Made by a program: the position numbers and the translations under genes. The notes beneath the pieces were generated by a model that was not told where the DNA came from, ran no database searches, and saw only the letters and a program-made list of their open reading frames with translations. DNA of 64,000 nt from Narthecium ossifragum (taxonomy: Eukaryota; Streptophyta; Magnoliopsida; Dioscoreales; Nartheciaceae): the NCBI GenBank assembly GCA_963920575.1, contig OY986974.1, positions 23,412,509 to 23,476,508 of the forward strand, written 5' to 3'. Of the stretch, positions 24,331-35,039 are shown in pieces (position 1 is the first letter of the stretch; each line of letters begins with the position of its first letter).

Positions 24331-25015
24331 GCTTCTTCTTGTTTGCCGGCGACCACCACCTCCCTCTCCCTCTCCCTCCCTCTCTCTCTCTCTCCTCATC
24401 ACATGCCGCCACATATAAACACTGTGCATGTGAGCAGTTTTATGTAAGAGGGAGCTAACACCGTCTTAGGCCTGTCCTGGTTTTGTAGCACGAGGATACA
24501 AAAGTTATATTAGTATAAATATAGGGTACCGGAGTTCAATTAAAGCAAATTATAGGGTACCGAAATGTTAATTCCCCTTATTTATTTGAAGCTTGCTTGC
24601 GCTCCACACTAGCTGGCTCGACTGGACATAGGATGGGCGACTAAGGCGATGGAGAGGGTGGAGTCAGAGGGGTGGTAGGTCCAGTGAAGGGAGGAGGAGG
24701 CCGGAGGTGAGGCGCTGCATGGCTTCTTCTTGTTTGCCGGCGAGCACCAGCTCCCTCTCTCTCTCTCTCCCCCCTCCCTCTCCCCTCATCACATGCCACC
24801 ACGTATAAACAGTGTATATGTGAGCAGTTTTCTATAAGAGGGAGCTAATACCGTCTTGGGCCTGTCCCGGTTTTGTAACATACTAAAATTATATTAGTAT
24901 AAATATAGGGTACTGGAGTCAATTAAGGCAAATTATAGGGTACTAAAATATTAATTCCCCTTGTTTATTTGAAGCTTGCTTGCGCTCCATGCTAGCTGGC
25001 TCGACTGGACGTAGG
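24331..25015. repeat. Direct duplication of the right end of element C
   Basis: 24331-24640 and about 24722-25015 share 'GGCTTCTTCTTGTTTGCCGG', the CT-rich tract, 'ATCACATGCC(G/A)CCAC', the TIR and 'GAAGCTTGCTTGCGCTCCA'. The first copy begins exactly at the edge of the N gap. Confidence 0.8.
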
Positions 25016-25396
25016 CTAGAATCAGTTCAAGCTAACTCAAGCTGATATCGAGCTAGCTCAAAGTTGGTTCGAGCGAGCTCGACCTAGAATTTCTTGGATT
25101 GTGAGCTCAAAGTGATTGATCCAATTTGAGTTTAAGAGGTTGTGGTATGTTGGGATGAGTTTGACTGCAAATAGTTCTATTGTCTCTATCTTCTGTTGAG
25201 GAACCTTTAGTCATATTAGGGCTTTTTATTAATGATGCTATATATTTATTAGTGAAGGAAATTCCATCCACTTCAGGCACAAGGATGGAACGGCGGTTAC
25301 ACCAAGCACCAAGGGGGCCTTTGGTCCCCCGGATTCAAGAGGCGTAGTAATTCATCTATTGCATGCCGTGTAATAATTCATCGCAACTGTTGGATT

Positions 25397-25538
25397 GAAA
25401 ATGTAATAGCTGATGGTATATCTCGTTCTTGTCGATCCTCCGGGGTTCCTATTGTTTGGGAACCGGAGGACGGCCAACCAGCGCTGAATAAGTTTTTGTA
25501 ATTCTAGCCTACGGGCTCAACTCATCAAATAAAAAAAA
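25397..25538 (+). mobile_element. 5'-truncated LINE 3' end (RNase H tail) with 12-bp target duplication
   Basis: AACTGTTGGATT occurs at 25385-25396 and again at 25539-25550, flanking a segment that ends in an A-run. The plus frame reads ENVIADGISRS...VPIVWEPED and stops, consistent with the C-terminal RNase H tail of a plant L1-type element. The paralogous copy 2 lacks this segment. Confidence 0.65.
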
Positions 25539-26832
25539 AACTGTTGGATTTGCTCTAACAGAAATCAAGTGGAACACTACAAATATTCCTTTCCAATGAA
25601 AAACATAAAAGTTTCAAGATTTCAATGTAAACCATAGTCGTATAGTATTCTTTTCAAATTAATTCGAATTTTCACATATATTATATATATAAGCTTTGTA
25701 AAATAAACAACAAAGTAGAAGTGGCCTACCTCAAATACAAGTAAATAGACACGCTCAGAACTCAAAATCCTCCACCAGGCTCCTTTTTCGCTGCAAGATT
25801 TGCACCTGATGATGCAACACTCAATAATTAGTTACCATCTAATCTAATCTAATCACGGTCGGATTATTATAGAACTTGACCCTAATGAAATTGATTCACT
25901 GATTAATTAAACAAGAAAGAGCTGAAAAGAGTGTTGAGAAAACCATCCACGTAGAATTTAATTAACATGCTATACTCTATGATCTATCTAAATACAACAT
26001 GATATTTGAGGCTTTAATGTAATACTTGGGACCCAAAATACAAGCAGAAAACAATGTTAAAACTGCGTTAGCTTTGTTTCTTTTCAAGAAAAAAACATTT
26101 ACTAGACAAGAAGGTTGTTTTCCAGAAAATATGAAAACACCAAACTTTCGTTTTCACCATTTTATGTTTCTATTTTTCAGAAAATAGCTCTTCAACATTG
26201 CAAACTAAACTCATTTTCTAGTATTGGAAAAAAATAATCCAAAGCATATTAGAAAAAATAAAATAAATAGATCGAAAACAATGAAAATATTTTGGTGATC
26301 TGTAGTCTGAGTTACGGCATGGACAATGATAATAATGCATTTTGCACCCTAAGTCTGTGTAATAGGCTCAACTAATTAATTAGAAACAAAAAACAGTTCT
26401 TAGAATGTTGCATAATATCTCTAGTTTCATCTTGAGCCAGTTCTATGTAATACATTGTCACTGCAAACATGAAAATGCCGCTAAAGTGTTAGGGATTTGT
26501 AAGATTTATTTCTAGTTGTGCATGAAATTCCTGAACAAAAGGTTTTAATTTTTGCAGGATTTAGAAAAATTGGTTCAATATGTAAGTCACGATAAGAGTA
26601 AATGTTGCAAAATCTCAACTTTTGATATTGCTCCATTGACTGTAATATTTGCACCTAGAGATCAGAATGATATGATCCTTATATCATTAAAATGAATACA
26701 TAGAAATGTGCAACTTCTAATGTGACAAATACTTCATACATTTCCATGTCTAGATATGTTTAGCTTCTCATTTAACAAATACTTCATATATTTCAATCTC
26801 TTGCCGCATGAGATCAAGTTTGAAGATAGTAA

Positions 26833-26982
26833 TCTATTATATAAGGGAACAAGGGTAGACAAATAGATGGACAACTAGCGGTGGAGATTTAAGAGTGGAA
26901 ATCCAAGTGTGGAGAAGAGAAAGGGGGAGTTAGTGATAAATTATTAGAAATAACCGTGCCAAGTGGCACGGGGGAACACTAG
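26833..26982 (+). mobile_element. 150-bp non-autonomous Helitron
   Basis: The segment starts TCTATTATATAAGGGAAC directly after A. It ends with the hairpin CCGTGCC-AAGT-GGCACGG, 11 bases, then CTAG. Copy 1 has an uninterrupted site (GATAGTAATATGTAGTATATT). 5'-TC, a hairpin 10-12 nt from the end, CTRR-3' and no target duplication are the Helitron signature. Confidence 0.8.
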
Positions 26983-27928
26983 CAAGTAGTATATTATAAG
27001 ATGCAGTGGAGAGAGAATAAAACTATATCTAACGATCTAACGGTTGACATTCGTTCAATCTAAGGGTGAAGAACAAACCACCATATATAACCGTATGGAA
27101 ACCGCCCTGGCCAATACCACGTCATCCACGACGCAATCAAACCGTGCCCCTTAACACGCCATCAAACCATGCCAGGAGCACGTGCATAACTAGTAGTAAG
27201 TATGTAAGAGGGGCTATGGATGACCAAAACCTAACCTTTAAAGACTTTAGATTAAAGATGGCTAGGAGACTACATAAAAATAGGATGTGAGCAATAGATG
27301 CTTGAAAGGCTGATTGATCTGCAAAGCCAGTTGCAGTCAGCCGTTGATCAAATCTCATTAGAGCACGCGCAAGAGCGAACAAGGGAGAGAAAATTGATAG
27401 GGATACACTGAAGCAAGGAGTCTTGCAATTGTGAGAACAATAGCAAGAGCGAGAATTGTCTATAAGTTTAAATTTATTTATTTATTTTGATTAGATAAGT
27501 CTGAAGGTTGAGCTACAACCACACCCTACTCCAAGCCACTCCTATAGCCCACATCCGGGGCCAACACAGTCGAGCGCCTAGTTACATCTCTAAGCACACA
27601 TCCTGCTATTTCATCCGTTACACAATTCTCAGATCTTGGAATGTGCGGAACACAAATCGTATGTAATTCTACATGTCTAATTGTTGTGCATTGGGATGCC
27701 TTGGATTCTGTCGCTGGCTCGGCTATGACACACTACACAGAGCTATCATAGAAATGGTTTATGCGATCTGTTTAGACAGATTCGACATTTTTTATCTTTA
27801 GACCCGACCTGGATTGAGGTATGTTGGGAGAAGTGTAAATACTCATGTAACCTAGGGTTAAGGTTAAGTATAAGGCATATTAGAGTGGACGTGAGATTGA
27901 AGACTGTAACCTCTGTTTCTGCATAGTA

Positions 27929-28110
27929 GGGGTTGTTTGGTTTGGGGTTAAGGGTGGGGTAGAGATAGGAATAGAGGTAAGGATAAGTGTAATGATGAAA
28001 GAATGATTGGAAAAGTAGAGAGGAAGGTGGTCAGTGGAAGGGGAAAAAAGTGACGGGCCCCACTTAACCCTAACCCTAACCTCATTCCATAACCTCAAAC
28101 CAAACAACCC
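27929..28110. mobile_element. ~180-bp MITE
   Basis: Terminal inverted repeats are GGGGTTGTTTGGTTTGGGGTTA and its mirror at the right end (two mismatches). Copy 1 of the duplication lacks it (GCCTCGTGAAAGAAG). Internal AACCCTAACCCTAACC is part of the right TIR region and not a telomere. Confidence 0.75.
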
Positions 28111-29283
28111 TTGAAAGAATATTATCTCTCTTGTGGACGTAGGCAAACCAAGTAAATTTTGTCTCTTTGTCATTTTCTTTATTGTTCTTCTTGTGTGCTT
28201 TCTATGTGATTACCATAGCAAGTACGTGTTTATCACCAACACTACCTTATAGCCATAGGATTTTATCCTTTAGTTTTGGTTTGTCTAGTCCTAAAATGGA
28301 CCCGTGGCTCTTCTAGGATTTTGTGATTGTTTGATTTTTACTTGATTGCTTGTCTTTCTATCGACCGAGGTAGGGTAGTGTATTGTGATATATGTTTTTT
28401 TTAAAAAATATAAACTTGAAAGGACTAATCCAAGATCATATTTATCGTACCCTAATCATCATGTATGTCCAAACGAATATCTTCACCTCCATCTTGATTC
28501 TCAACTATACCATAATTGGAAGTGCTTCTTAATGGGTACTGAGTTTGGCCAGCAGAGGTGGAGACCCTTACGGAGAAGATTTGTATTTTGATTTTGTTGC
28601 TTTTGTTTTTATCCCAAGATTTTGTAACTTATGAGCGGATGCCATTGCTCGCTAGTGTCCATTGTCTCTATCTTATGTTAGGAAACTCTAGTCCTATTAG
28701 GACTTTTTATTAATCATGCTACATATTTACTGGTGAAGGAAATTCCATCCACTTCAGTCACAATAAAATCTGTAAGTTATTGCCTGAAGTAGCGTATTTG
28801 ATATCTAATGTTAACAAGGATGAATGACTGTTACACCAAGGGGGGCTATGGTCCCCCGGATTCAACAGGCTGCAATAATTCATCTATATAAAAGTTTCTA
28901 TATATATAAGCTTTGTAAAATAAACAAGAAAGTAGAAGTGGCCTGCCTCAAGAGCAAGTAAATGGACAAGCCCGCAACTCAAAATCCTCCACCAGGCTCC
29001 TTTTTCACTGCAAGATTTGCACCTGATGATGCAACACTCAATAATTAGTTACCATCTAATCTAATCTAATCACGGTCAGATTATTATAGAACTTGACCTT
29101 AATGAAATCGATTCACTGATGAATTAAACAACAAAGAGCTGTAAAGAGTGTTGAGAAAACCATGCTCGCAGAATTTAATTAACATGCTATACTCTATGAT
29201 CTATCTAAATACAACATGATACTTGAGGCTTTAATGGAATACTTGGGACCCAAAATACAAGCAGAAAACAATGTTAAAAAAAA

Positions 29284-30239
29284 AGACTAAATTACGTTTT
29301 TGGTACCTGTAAAATTTTGGATTTCCCACTTTAATACATATAGTTTGACAATTACGTTTTTGATACCTATATTTAATGTATATAACATATTTAGTACTTG
29401 CCGTTAAACGCCGTTATCCACACTTGACGGCAATATGTTCACGTGATATCACGTGAGCGGATTTTAGTCAATTTTGACTGGTTTTCAGTCAATTTTGACT
29501 AATTTTCAAAAATTGTTTTGCCAGCTCATCTTCTCCATCTCCCATCTCACTTCTCTCTCTCTCTTCCGTGCGCTCTCTCTCTCGTCTCTCTCTGTCTCTC
29601 TCTGTCTCTCCCTCCCCTGTCTCTCCATCTCTCCTCTCTCCTCTCTGTCTCCTACCAGCCGGAGTTCTAAGAAGTACAAACACGACGAAGAGTACTGGAC
29701 TCCAGAACCAAGGCTAGAGGTTCCCATGATAATGGCAGCAGTTGCATTTGTGTCAGTAGTCCATGCAATGGAATACAGAGAAGACATGGAGTTATGGTGG
29801 ATGGCAGCTTGAATGAGCACATAGGCGGTGCCATGGCGCTGGAAGTCGTCAACAGTACGGCCTTCAGGCTCTCTTGGCGGGGATAACTTAGTTTATCATC
29901 GGCATGACGGGAATGGGATTGGTGGAAGCTCTTAAAAGCAATGAAATACGGAGAAGATAATGGCAGAACAGAGATAGATGGCTGACACTGTACTATAGAA
30001 CACTCCAGAGCATATGAATTAGAAGATTATTATTGACTATATATCCAAATCTTTTCTTCGCAAATTCCTCTTCCAGAGACATCTGCTTTTGGAAAGAAGA
30101 TTTCCTGTGCAATTGCTGCTCTTAGCGCAATGGAATCACCATCACCAATTATGGCCGGAAAAAGATAAATGGATTTCCGGCAATCTTGGCCGGAAAAAAA
30201 TGGGCTGTTGGCAGAGGAATCTTAGTACCCCTCTCTCTA

Positions 30240-30275
<36 letters not shown>

Positions 30276-30576
30276 TTTTCCTCATGAGACGACGGCCGGC
30301 GATCACGCCATGGCCGTTGAAGCCAACTGTCGAGTTCATCGCCAGCGACCAAGAGAGAGAGACAGAGAGCACGGAAGAGAGAGGGAGGAGAGAGAAGAGA
30401 GATTAGGGATTAGGGATGGTGATGAGGTTTGCCGTTTGAAAAAATAACGCCGTTAGACGGTCGGACCAAAACGAAGCGGTTTTAATAGTATAGGTATTAA
30501 AAACATAATTATAAAAGTAGATGTATTAAAGTGAGAAATCCAAAATTTTACGGATATAAAAAACGTAATTTAGCCT
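29284..30576. mobile_element. Long-TIR Pack-MULE-like element D
   Basis: Inverted ends of about 50 bases begin AG(A/G)CTAAATTACGTTTTT and share TAAAATTTTGGATTTC(C/T)CACTTTAATA. Runs of eight A flank both sides as a possible target duplication. The interior has CT-rich tracts and a GC-richer block (29650-30400) with exon-like stretches but no recognisable intact gene. Copy 1 of the segmental duplication has no such insert. Confidence 0.75.
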
Positions 30577-30779
30577 AAAAAAAATTACCTGACAAGAAGC
30601 TTATTTTCAAGAAAATATGAAAACACCAAACTTTCGTTTTCACCATCTTATGTTTCTATTTTTCAGAAAATAGCTCTTCAACTTTGCAAACCAAACTCAT
30701 TTTCTAGTGTTGGAAAACAAAAATACAAAGCATATTTGAAAAAATAAAATAAATAGATCGAAAACAATGAAAATATTTT

Positions 30780-31875
30780 CCATGAAACAAATGAAAGGAA
30801 GATGGAGATGATTAATGGCCGAAAAAGATGGAGAAATTAAAGTGAGATGGTACCTGATTCTTACCAGAAGGAGGGCAGAGAGATGATGGCAAAGTGGGTG
30901 GCCTGATTGAGGGTTTATATAGAGGAGTTCTTGGGTGGTTTTGCAGAAAATACCCTTAAGACTTGAAGAATCGCCATATCCGTTGTCTAACCGAGTAGTG
31001 GTTGCTTTCCCCATCTTCAAATTACAGGGTCGATTTGTTATTACTAAGTTCTTTCGGGTTCTTTGCAGAAAAAGACAGCTTTTTTAATGCCTTCCTTGTT
31101 GAGCAGATGCCAATCTCATCACATCGCCACTCGCAATTATAAAGTGCTTTATTCCTCCTCCTTTGCTTTAGATCTCCTTTGCTTTAGATTTTCTTTTCTA
31201 GGGTGGAAGCAAAGAGAACTTAGAGAAGGGAGATTCCCCTGGACGAGGCTGCGAGCAAAGAGGAAACGAGGAGACGAGGATTAATATTCCTACAACTTAC
31301 AGGTTGTCTTCTTCTCTCATCTCTTCCATACGTGAGTGGCTGCGAGTGCGGAGATCGGGTTCTTGTGTCGTGGATCAGAGGTGTTGTTCTAGTAATAGCA
31401 TCCACCGTGGGCAAACGAGGAGACGAGGATAAGCGTTCAACAAAGGATTCGAGGAGCGAATCAAAGTACACTAACCCAAGTCTTTTGCTGCGTACTTGAT
31501 CTGTAGTTTTTCCTACATGTTCAAAATATATTGAATGCAAAATTATATATATAAAACATTGAGATAGCTTCTTACATACGTGATGAGAGTTTACATAAAA
31601 ATATTTATGTAAAAATCCAAAAATCTGAAGGATTTATATGATAATTTGAAAGAATATTGGTAGGATGAATGAGTCATTTAGAAGTTTTTTCAAGAATTAA
31701 TATGTGAGAAAAACATTTTTTTAATACAAAGAAAACTTGGAGTAAAGTGAAGTGTCGTAGAAATAGAAACTTGAAATTGAGCAAGAGATATTGAAAATCA
31801 GAGAAAATTTCGGCAAAGTAGCGTCATAATTAAGCTCTAAAACTTGCGAATATCTCCAAATAGTTGGGCTGGGAT
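30780..31875. other. Unassigned intergenic DNA
   Basis: There is no gene I can support. GAGGAGACGAGGAT occurs near 31267 and 31418. The segment could hold leader sequence of the gene represented by the Yippee exon at 32479, but no splice chain can be built. Confidence 0.3.
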
Positions 31876-32270
31876 CACTACAACAAAATCGGGACGTTGC
31901 CACGGGCTATTTCATCGCAATAGGTATTCCATTTCTCACTACATATATATTGTGATGAATAAATTTCGTCGCCATGTTTTTTATACCAAGCCTGTTGTAA
32001 TAAGTTTCTTGTGACGAACGAATTATTTATCATAATAAGCATGTGCACATTATGATGAATAAAAAATTATCATCATAACATTTGTATTAGTGACAAGACA
32101 TTTTATCAGGAGAAATAATATATTTTGTGGCCATAAATATTATTTTGTCACCACAAGTAAGTTGGAGTACACGTAGATAATTGGACAAAAATATTTTGCC
32201 GCAATATATTTTTGACAAAACATTGTCACAATAAAGTTTACTATTGCGACAAATGATTAGATTGTGTACT
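31876..32270 (+). mobile_element. CACTA-type terminal region
   Basis: It starts CACTACAACAAAATCGGGAC, the standard CACTA terminus. The following 390 bases are packed with variants of TTGCGACAAA / GTGACGAA / GTCACAATAAA, which resemble subterminal repeats of plant CACTA elements. The opposite TIR was not found, so this is a fragment. Confidence 0.6.
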
Positions 32271-32478
32271 TATACACTTTTCTAGCTACTCGAGGTCCTT
32301 TTCACTCTAAGCCCAAGTAAATTATTAGTTTGTGTACTTAGGCACATTGGATTCTGTTCTCTGCATGTGAAAGAGTAGTATGCATTTTTATCGATGTGAA
32401 AGAGTTGTTTACAATTATCTTTAGCTATGTGCTTTGTTTAACTTTTGGACTTGTTGCATCTTTCTTAAATATTGCAGT

Positions 32479-32588
32479 GTTAACATCTCAGTTGGAGATC
32501 TGGAGGACAGACTTATGCTTTCTGGCATGCATACTGTAGCTGACATATTCCGCTGTTGTTGTGGACAAAATGCTGGTTGGAAATATGT
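32479..32588 (+). pseudogene. Orphan exon of a Yippee-like zinc-binding protein
   Basis: An acceptor (AAATATTGCAG|TG) and a donor (AAATAT|GTGAGC) bound an exon encoding VNISVGDLEDR, SGMHTVADIF, CCCGQNAGWKY. This is the second half of the Yippee domain, including its CxxC-type CCCG pair and the GWKY motif. The preceding exon (first CxxC) and the following exon (AHxxSQKYKEGK) were not found in either direction, so this is a fragment or a gene disrupted beyond recognition. Codons in the exon are intact. Confidence 0.6.
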
Positions 32589-33859
32589 GAGCTTCTTTGC
32601 CTACATGATACTCTTTCTCTTTTATGACCGAGCAAGCTTTATTTTGTAAAATAGGATTTAGTCTTTTTGGATTTATACTATATCTCAGCACCAGTACGCA
32701 CAAAGCCAGAACTATTAGTTATTTAGTTTCTCTGTAGCATATAGCTTTACTGTATTACATCCTATCCGTGCTTGCTGTACCACAATACAGCTGCTAATTT
32801 GAGTAACTCTATCATGTTTTCATCCTGAAAATGCAAGGAGTTTCCATTTGAGTGTTGAAAATAGTCATGTTTAGTTCCAATTTGGCCATTCTAAAGGATA
32901 ATAATTCAGGATGAGGTTAAAATTGTACATAGTTAGGATAGAGAATGGATCCCGGGAAAGGAGTGTCCTTTCAAGGACAAGATTCAACCCTCTTTCTCAC
33001 CACAGGCAGGCACATAGATGCTCTCATAGTTTACTCTATATGCATAAGTGCCAGCTGACATAGGGAAATTAGATGGGAAACCTTATGAGATCTTGTACTT
33101 ATCCCCCAACCTTGTTCGGGTACTTGCAGTGACCATGTTGTGCTAGTTATATTATTTGTAAATGATACCAATTCATTGCTCCCGTGTTATAAATTAGCTG
33201 TGAAATCTGCTCGCATTGTCCTCTTGACTAGAAATGATCATTTGACTTGTATTGGTCATGCAAATTAGTTGATTCCGCATTCTATCAACATGTCTTTATT
33301 GATGGATCACTTTGAACTATCAAAGGTCTTGGGTGAGAAAATTACTTTGTGTATGGTGATTTCTATCTCTAGAAAGGATTAAGATCTGAATATTCTGCAA
33401 AAATTAGTTAAGGGATATGCTGATGGCTCTTTTATAGGTTTTGCTGTTTGGAGTAGCAAGGTATAATGGAGATAAGGGCCTGATTCAAAATGTTGCTTTG
33501 CAACCAATTACATTTACAGTTTCATAAAAGAAAATTGTTAGACCTGCTATGTCATGAACGTGAATTTGCATGATTAGATCTCAATATGTTGGATAATGTG
33601 CACATAGCTTCATTTGATATCCCTTACGTGAATTTGCCACTATCGGTCCATGCATATGGGTCAATATTCATCTTGCCCTTGACTGAAACAATATTGGATG
33701 TTGACATGTTTAATTTTTCAATTTATTGATTTTTTTTTGCCTTTAGCTTTAGTCAGCCCAGGGTAGATCAAAATCCTGGCTCCGCCCTTGATTCCACCAT
33801 AAGAATATTCATATATTGCTTTTCCGTTAAAAACCCAACAAAGAAACCCATCTTTATAC
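32589..33859. other. Intron-like or intergenic DNA between the Yippee exon and the gypsy LTR
   Basis: This is AT-rich and unique-looking. No coding segment was recognised on either strand. Confidence 0.3.
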
Positions 33860-34987
33860 TGTCAGGGCCATGAGGTCTTGACACGAGGCTTGGCCAAGCC
33901 AGCCGGAGTTGGCAAGGTCAAAGCCCACACCATGACTCAAGACTGGAGTCATTGGATCATGAGGATCGAGCACGACAAGTCTTGACACGGGCAACAGCGG
34001 AGTCTTCGTTGAAGACACGGTGAAATTTGCTATTGTTTAGTGATCCGAGCCGACGAGCAAAATGGGCATGCAAAAGTTGGAGCCGACAACTTCCTCGTTG
34101 AAGACACGGTAGAACTTGTTGTTGGCACGGTGGTCCAGGCCAACAAGCAAAACTAGACGCAGACTGCAGTAGTTCACTGCAGACAAGAGACTGACACGGG
34201 GAAAATTGTTCTTGACCTGGTGGTCCGCATCAAAAAGCAATCTACTCTTGCCAAAGCCCAAGTTCCAGTTGGGTTAAGTTCCTGGAGGAATTTGACGCGG
34301 TCAAAACCGTTTTGGCACTGGAGATTTTGAAGATGTCGCGCGACTTCGAGTTGCACTAGGAGACGGCGCGCCAAACTGGGCGGTTGTGCCTTGGAGGTCA
34401 ATCCAGCCGAGCAAATTCAAATGTCTCGCGTGCATTTGACTTGGAATAGGTGATGACATGGGGAATATCATGTTTGGCTCGGGGAAACTTGCTGTTGGCA
34501 CGGTCCAATAGGAAGGAGTCCTATTTCCACTCAAGTTGGCGTCTAGTGGGTCAAGTGCTTATCCAATTGCAAGTCAAACTCAAGTGAGAGTCCATATAAG
34601 TTTGGAAACTTAGTGTTATGCTTATCCATTACCTAGATATGGATGTAAGCTAAGACTTTGAATAGAACTTGTATGAGCGGCTTGTTGAGGCTAGTCAAGG
34701 GCTATTCCTCTATTTAAGGAATAGGCCGGCCAAGGTTTGGGGTTTCCTTGTATTGAGAGATCTTTGTACCTCGAGAGGGAGAGAGAGTTGCGAGGGATTC
34801 TCTTGTAAAGATCATTGATCAATAAAGGACGAGAGCCATACCCTTTGCCATACGTGAGTGTTCTTACTTCTTGTGGTGTGTAAACATTGAGCAAGAGGAA
34901 GACGAAGGAGAAGGCTGGTCAAGACGGATCTTGGCGCCGGCACCGGGTTCTCTTCTTGAGAAAAATATATATATATATCCGGTGACA
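33860..34987 (+). mobile_element. 5' LTR of a Ty3/gypsy element
   Basis: It starts TGTCAGGGCC and ends CCGGTGACA, giving inverted TGTCA/TGACA borders. It is followed at 34988 by ATTTGGCCTCAGAGCCAGG, which resembles the initiator-Met primer-binding site used by plant gypsy elements. Length is 1128 bp. The matching 3' LTR is absent from the window. Confidence 0.75.
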
Positions 34988-35039
34988 ATTTGGCCTCAGA
35001 GCCAGGTTGGTTATTCTTACCACCTTGAGAATGTGATCA

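Larger units (their letters stand above)
22888..24572. mobile_element. Pack-MULE-like element C (long TIR, GC-rich interior, contains assembly gap)
   Basis: The left end (22888-22970) and right end (24488-24572) are inverted repeats of about 80 bases. Both read TTTTGGTA(T/C)CCT, TTAATTGAACTCCGGTA, then TATATTTATACTAATATAACTTT. The interior has GA/CT-rich tracts and GC-rich exon-like DNA with no intact gene. A MITE-like insert lies at 23430-23876 and 200 Ns at 24131-24330. Confidence 0.65.
21824..25177. mobile_element. 3.35-kb insertion present only in duplication copy 1
   Basis: Copy 2 is continuous at the equivalent site (28657, ...GCTAGTGTCCATTGTCTC). Copy 1 is interrupted between GCCGGTGTC (21823) and ATTGTCTCTATC (25179). 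The inserted block holds unrecognised DNA (21824-22887), a long-TIR element (22888-24572) with a nested MITE and the N gap, and a duplicated copy of that element's right end. It appears to be a composite of several events. Confidence 0.65.
19811..26290. repeat. Tandem segmental duplication, copy 1
   Basis: 19811-21823 matches 26291-28657 closely, and 25178-26290 matches 28657-30779. Shared phrases include 'gcattttgcaccctaagtct', 'ggaaattccatccacttcag' and 'ccaccaggctcctttttcgc'. Copy 1 is interrupted by 21824-25177 and by the LINE at 25397-25538. No conserved gene is visible. A short frame at 20445-20750 (and its copy at 27066) ends in different places in the two copies and looks non-coding. 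Confidence 0.85.
26291..30779. repeat. Tandem segmental duplication, copy 2
   Basis: This directly abuts copy 1 at the phrase AAAATATTTTGGTGAT. It carries three insertions missing from copy 1: 26833-26982, 27929-28110 and 29284-30576. It lacks copy 1's 3.35-kb block and LINE. Confidence 0.85.

Noticed and set aside
24019..24458. ORFs of 95-179 codons crossing the N gap
   Set aside because: Most codons are unspecified bases.
28058..28082. AACCCTAACCCTAACC, telomere-like
   Set aside because: It is two to three units inside the terminal region of a MITE whose other end carries GGGGTTAAGGG. Not an interstitial telomere.
29474..29820. ORFs over the CT-rich tract of element D
   Set aside because: Ser/Leu or Arg/Glu runs from simple sequence.
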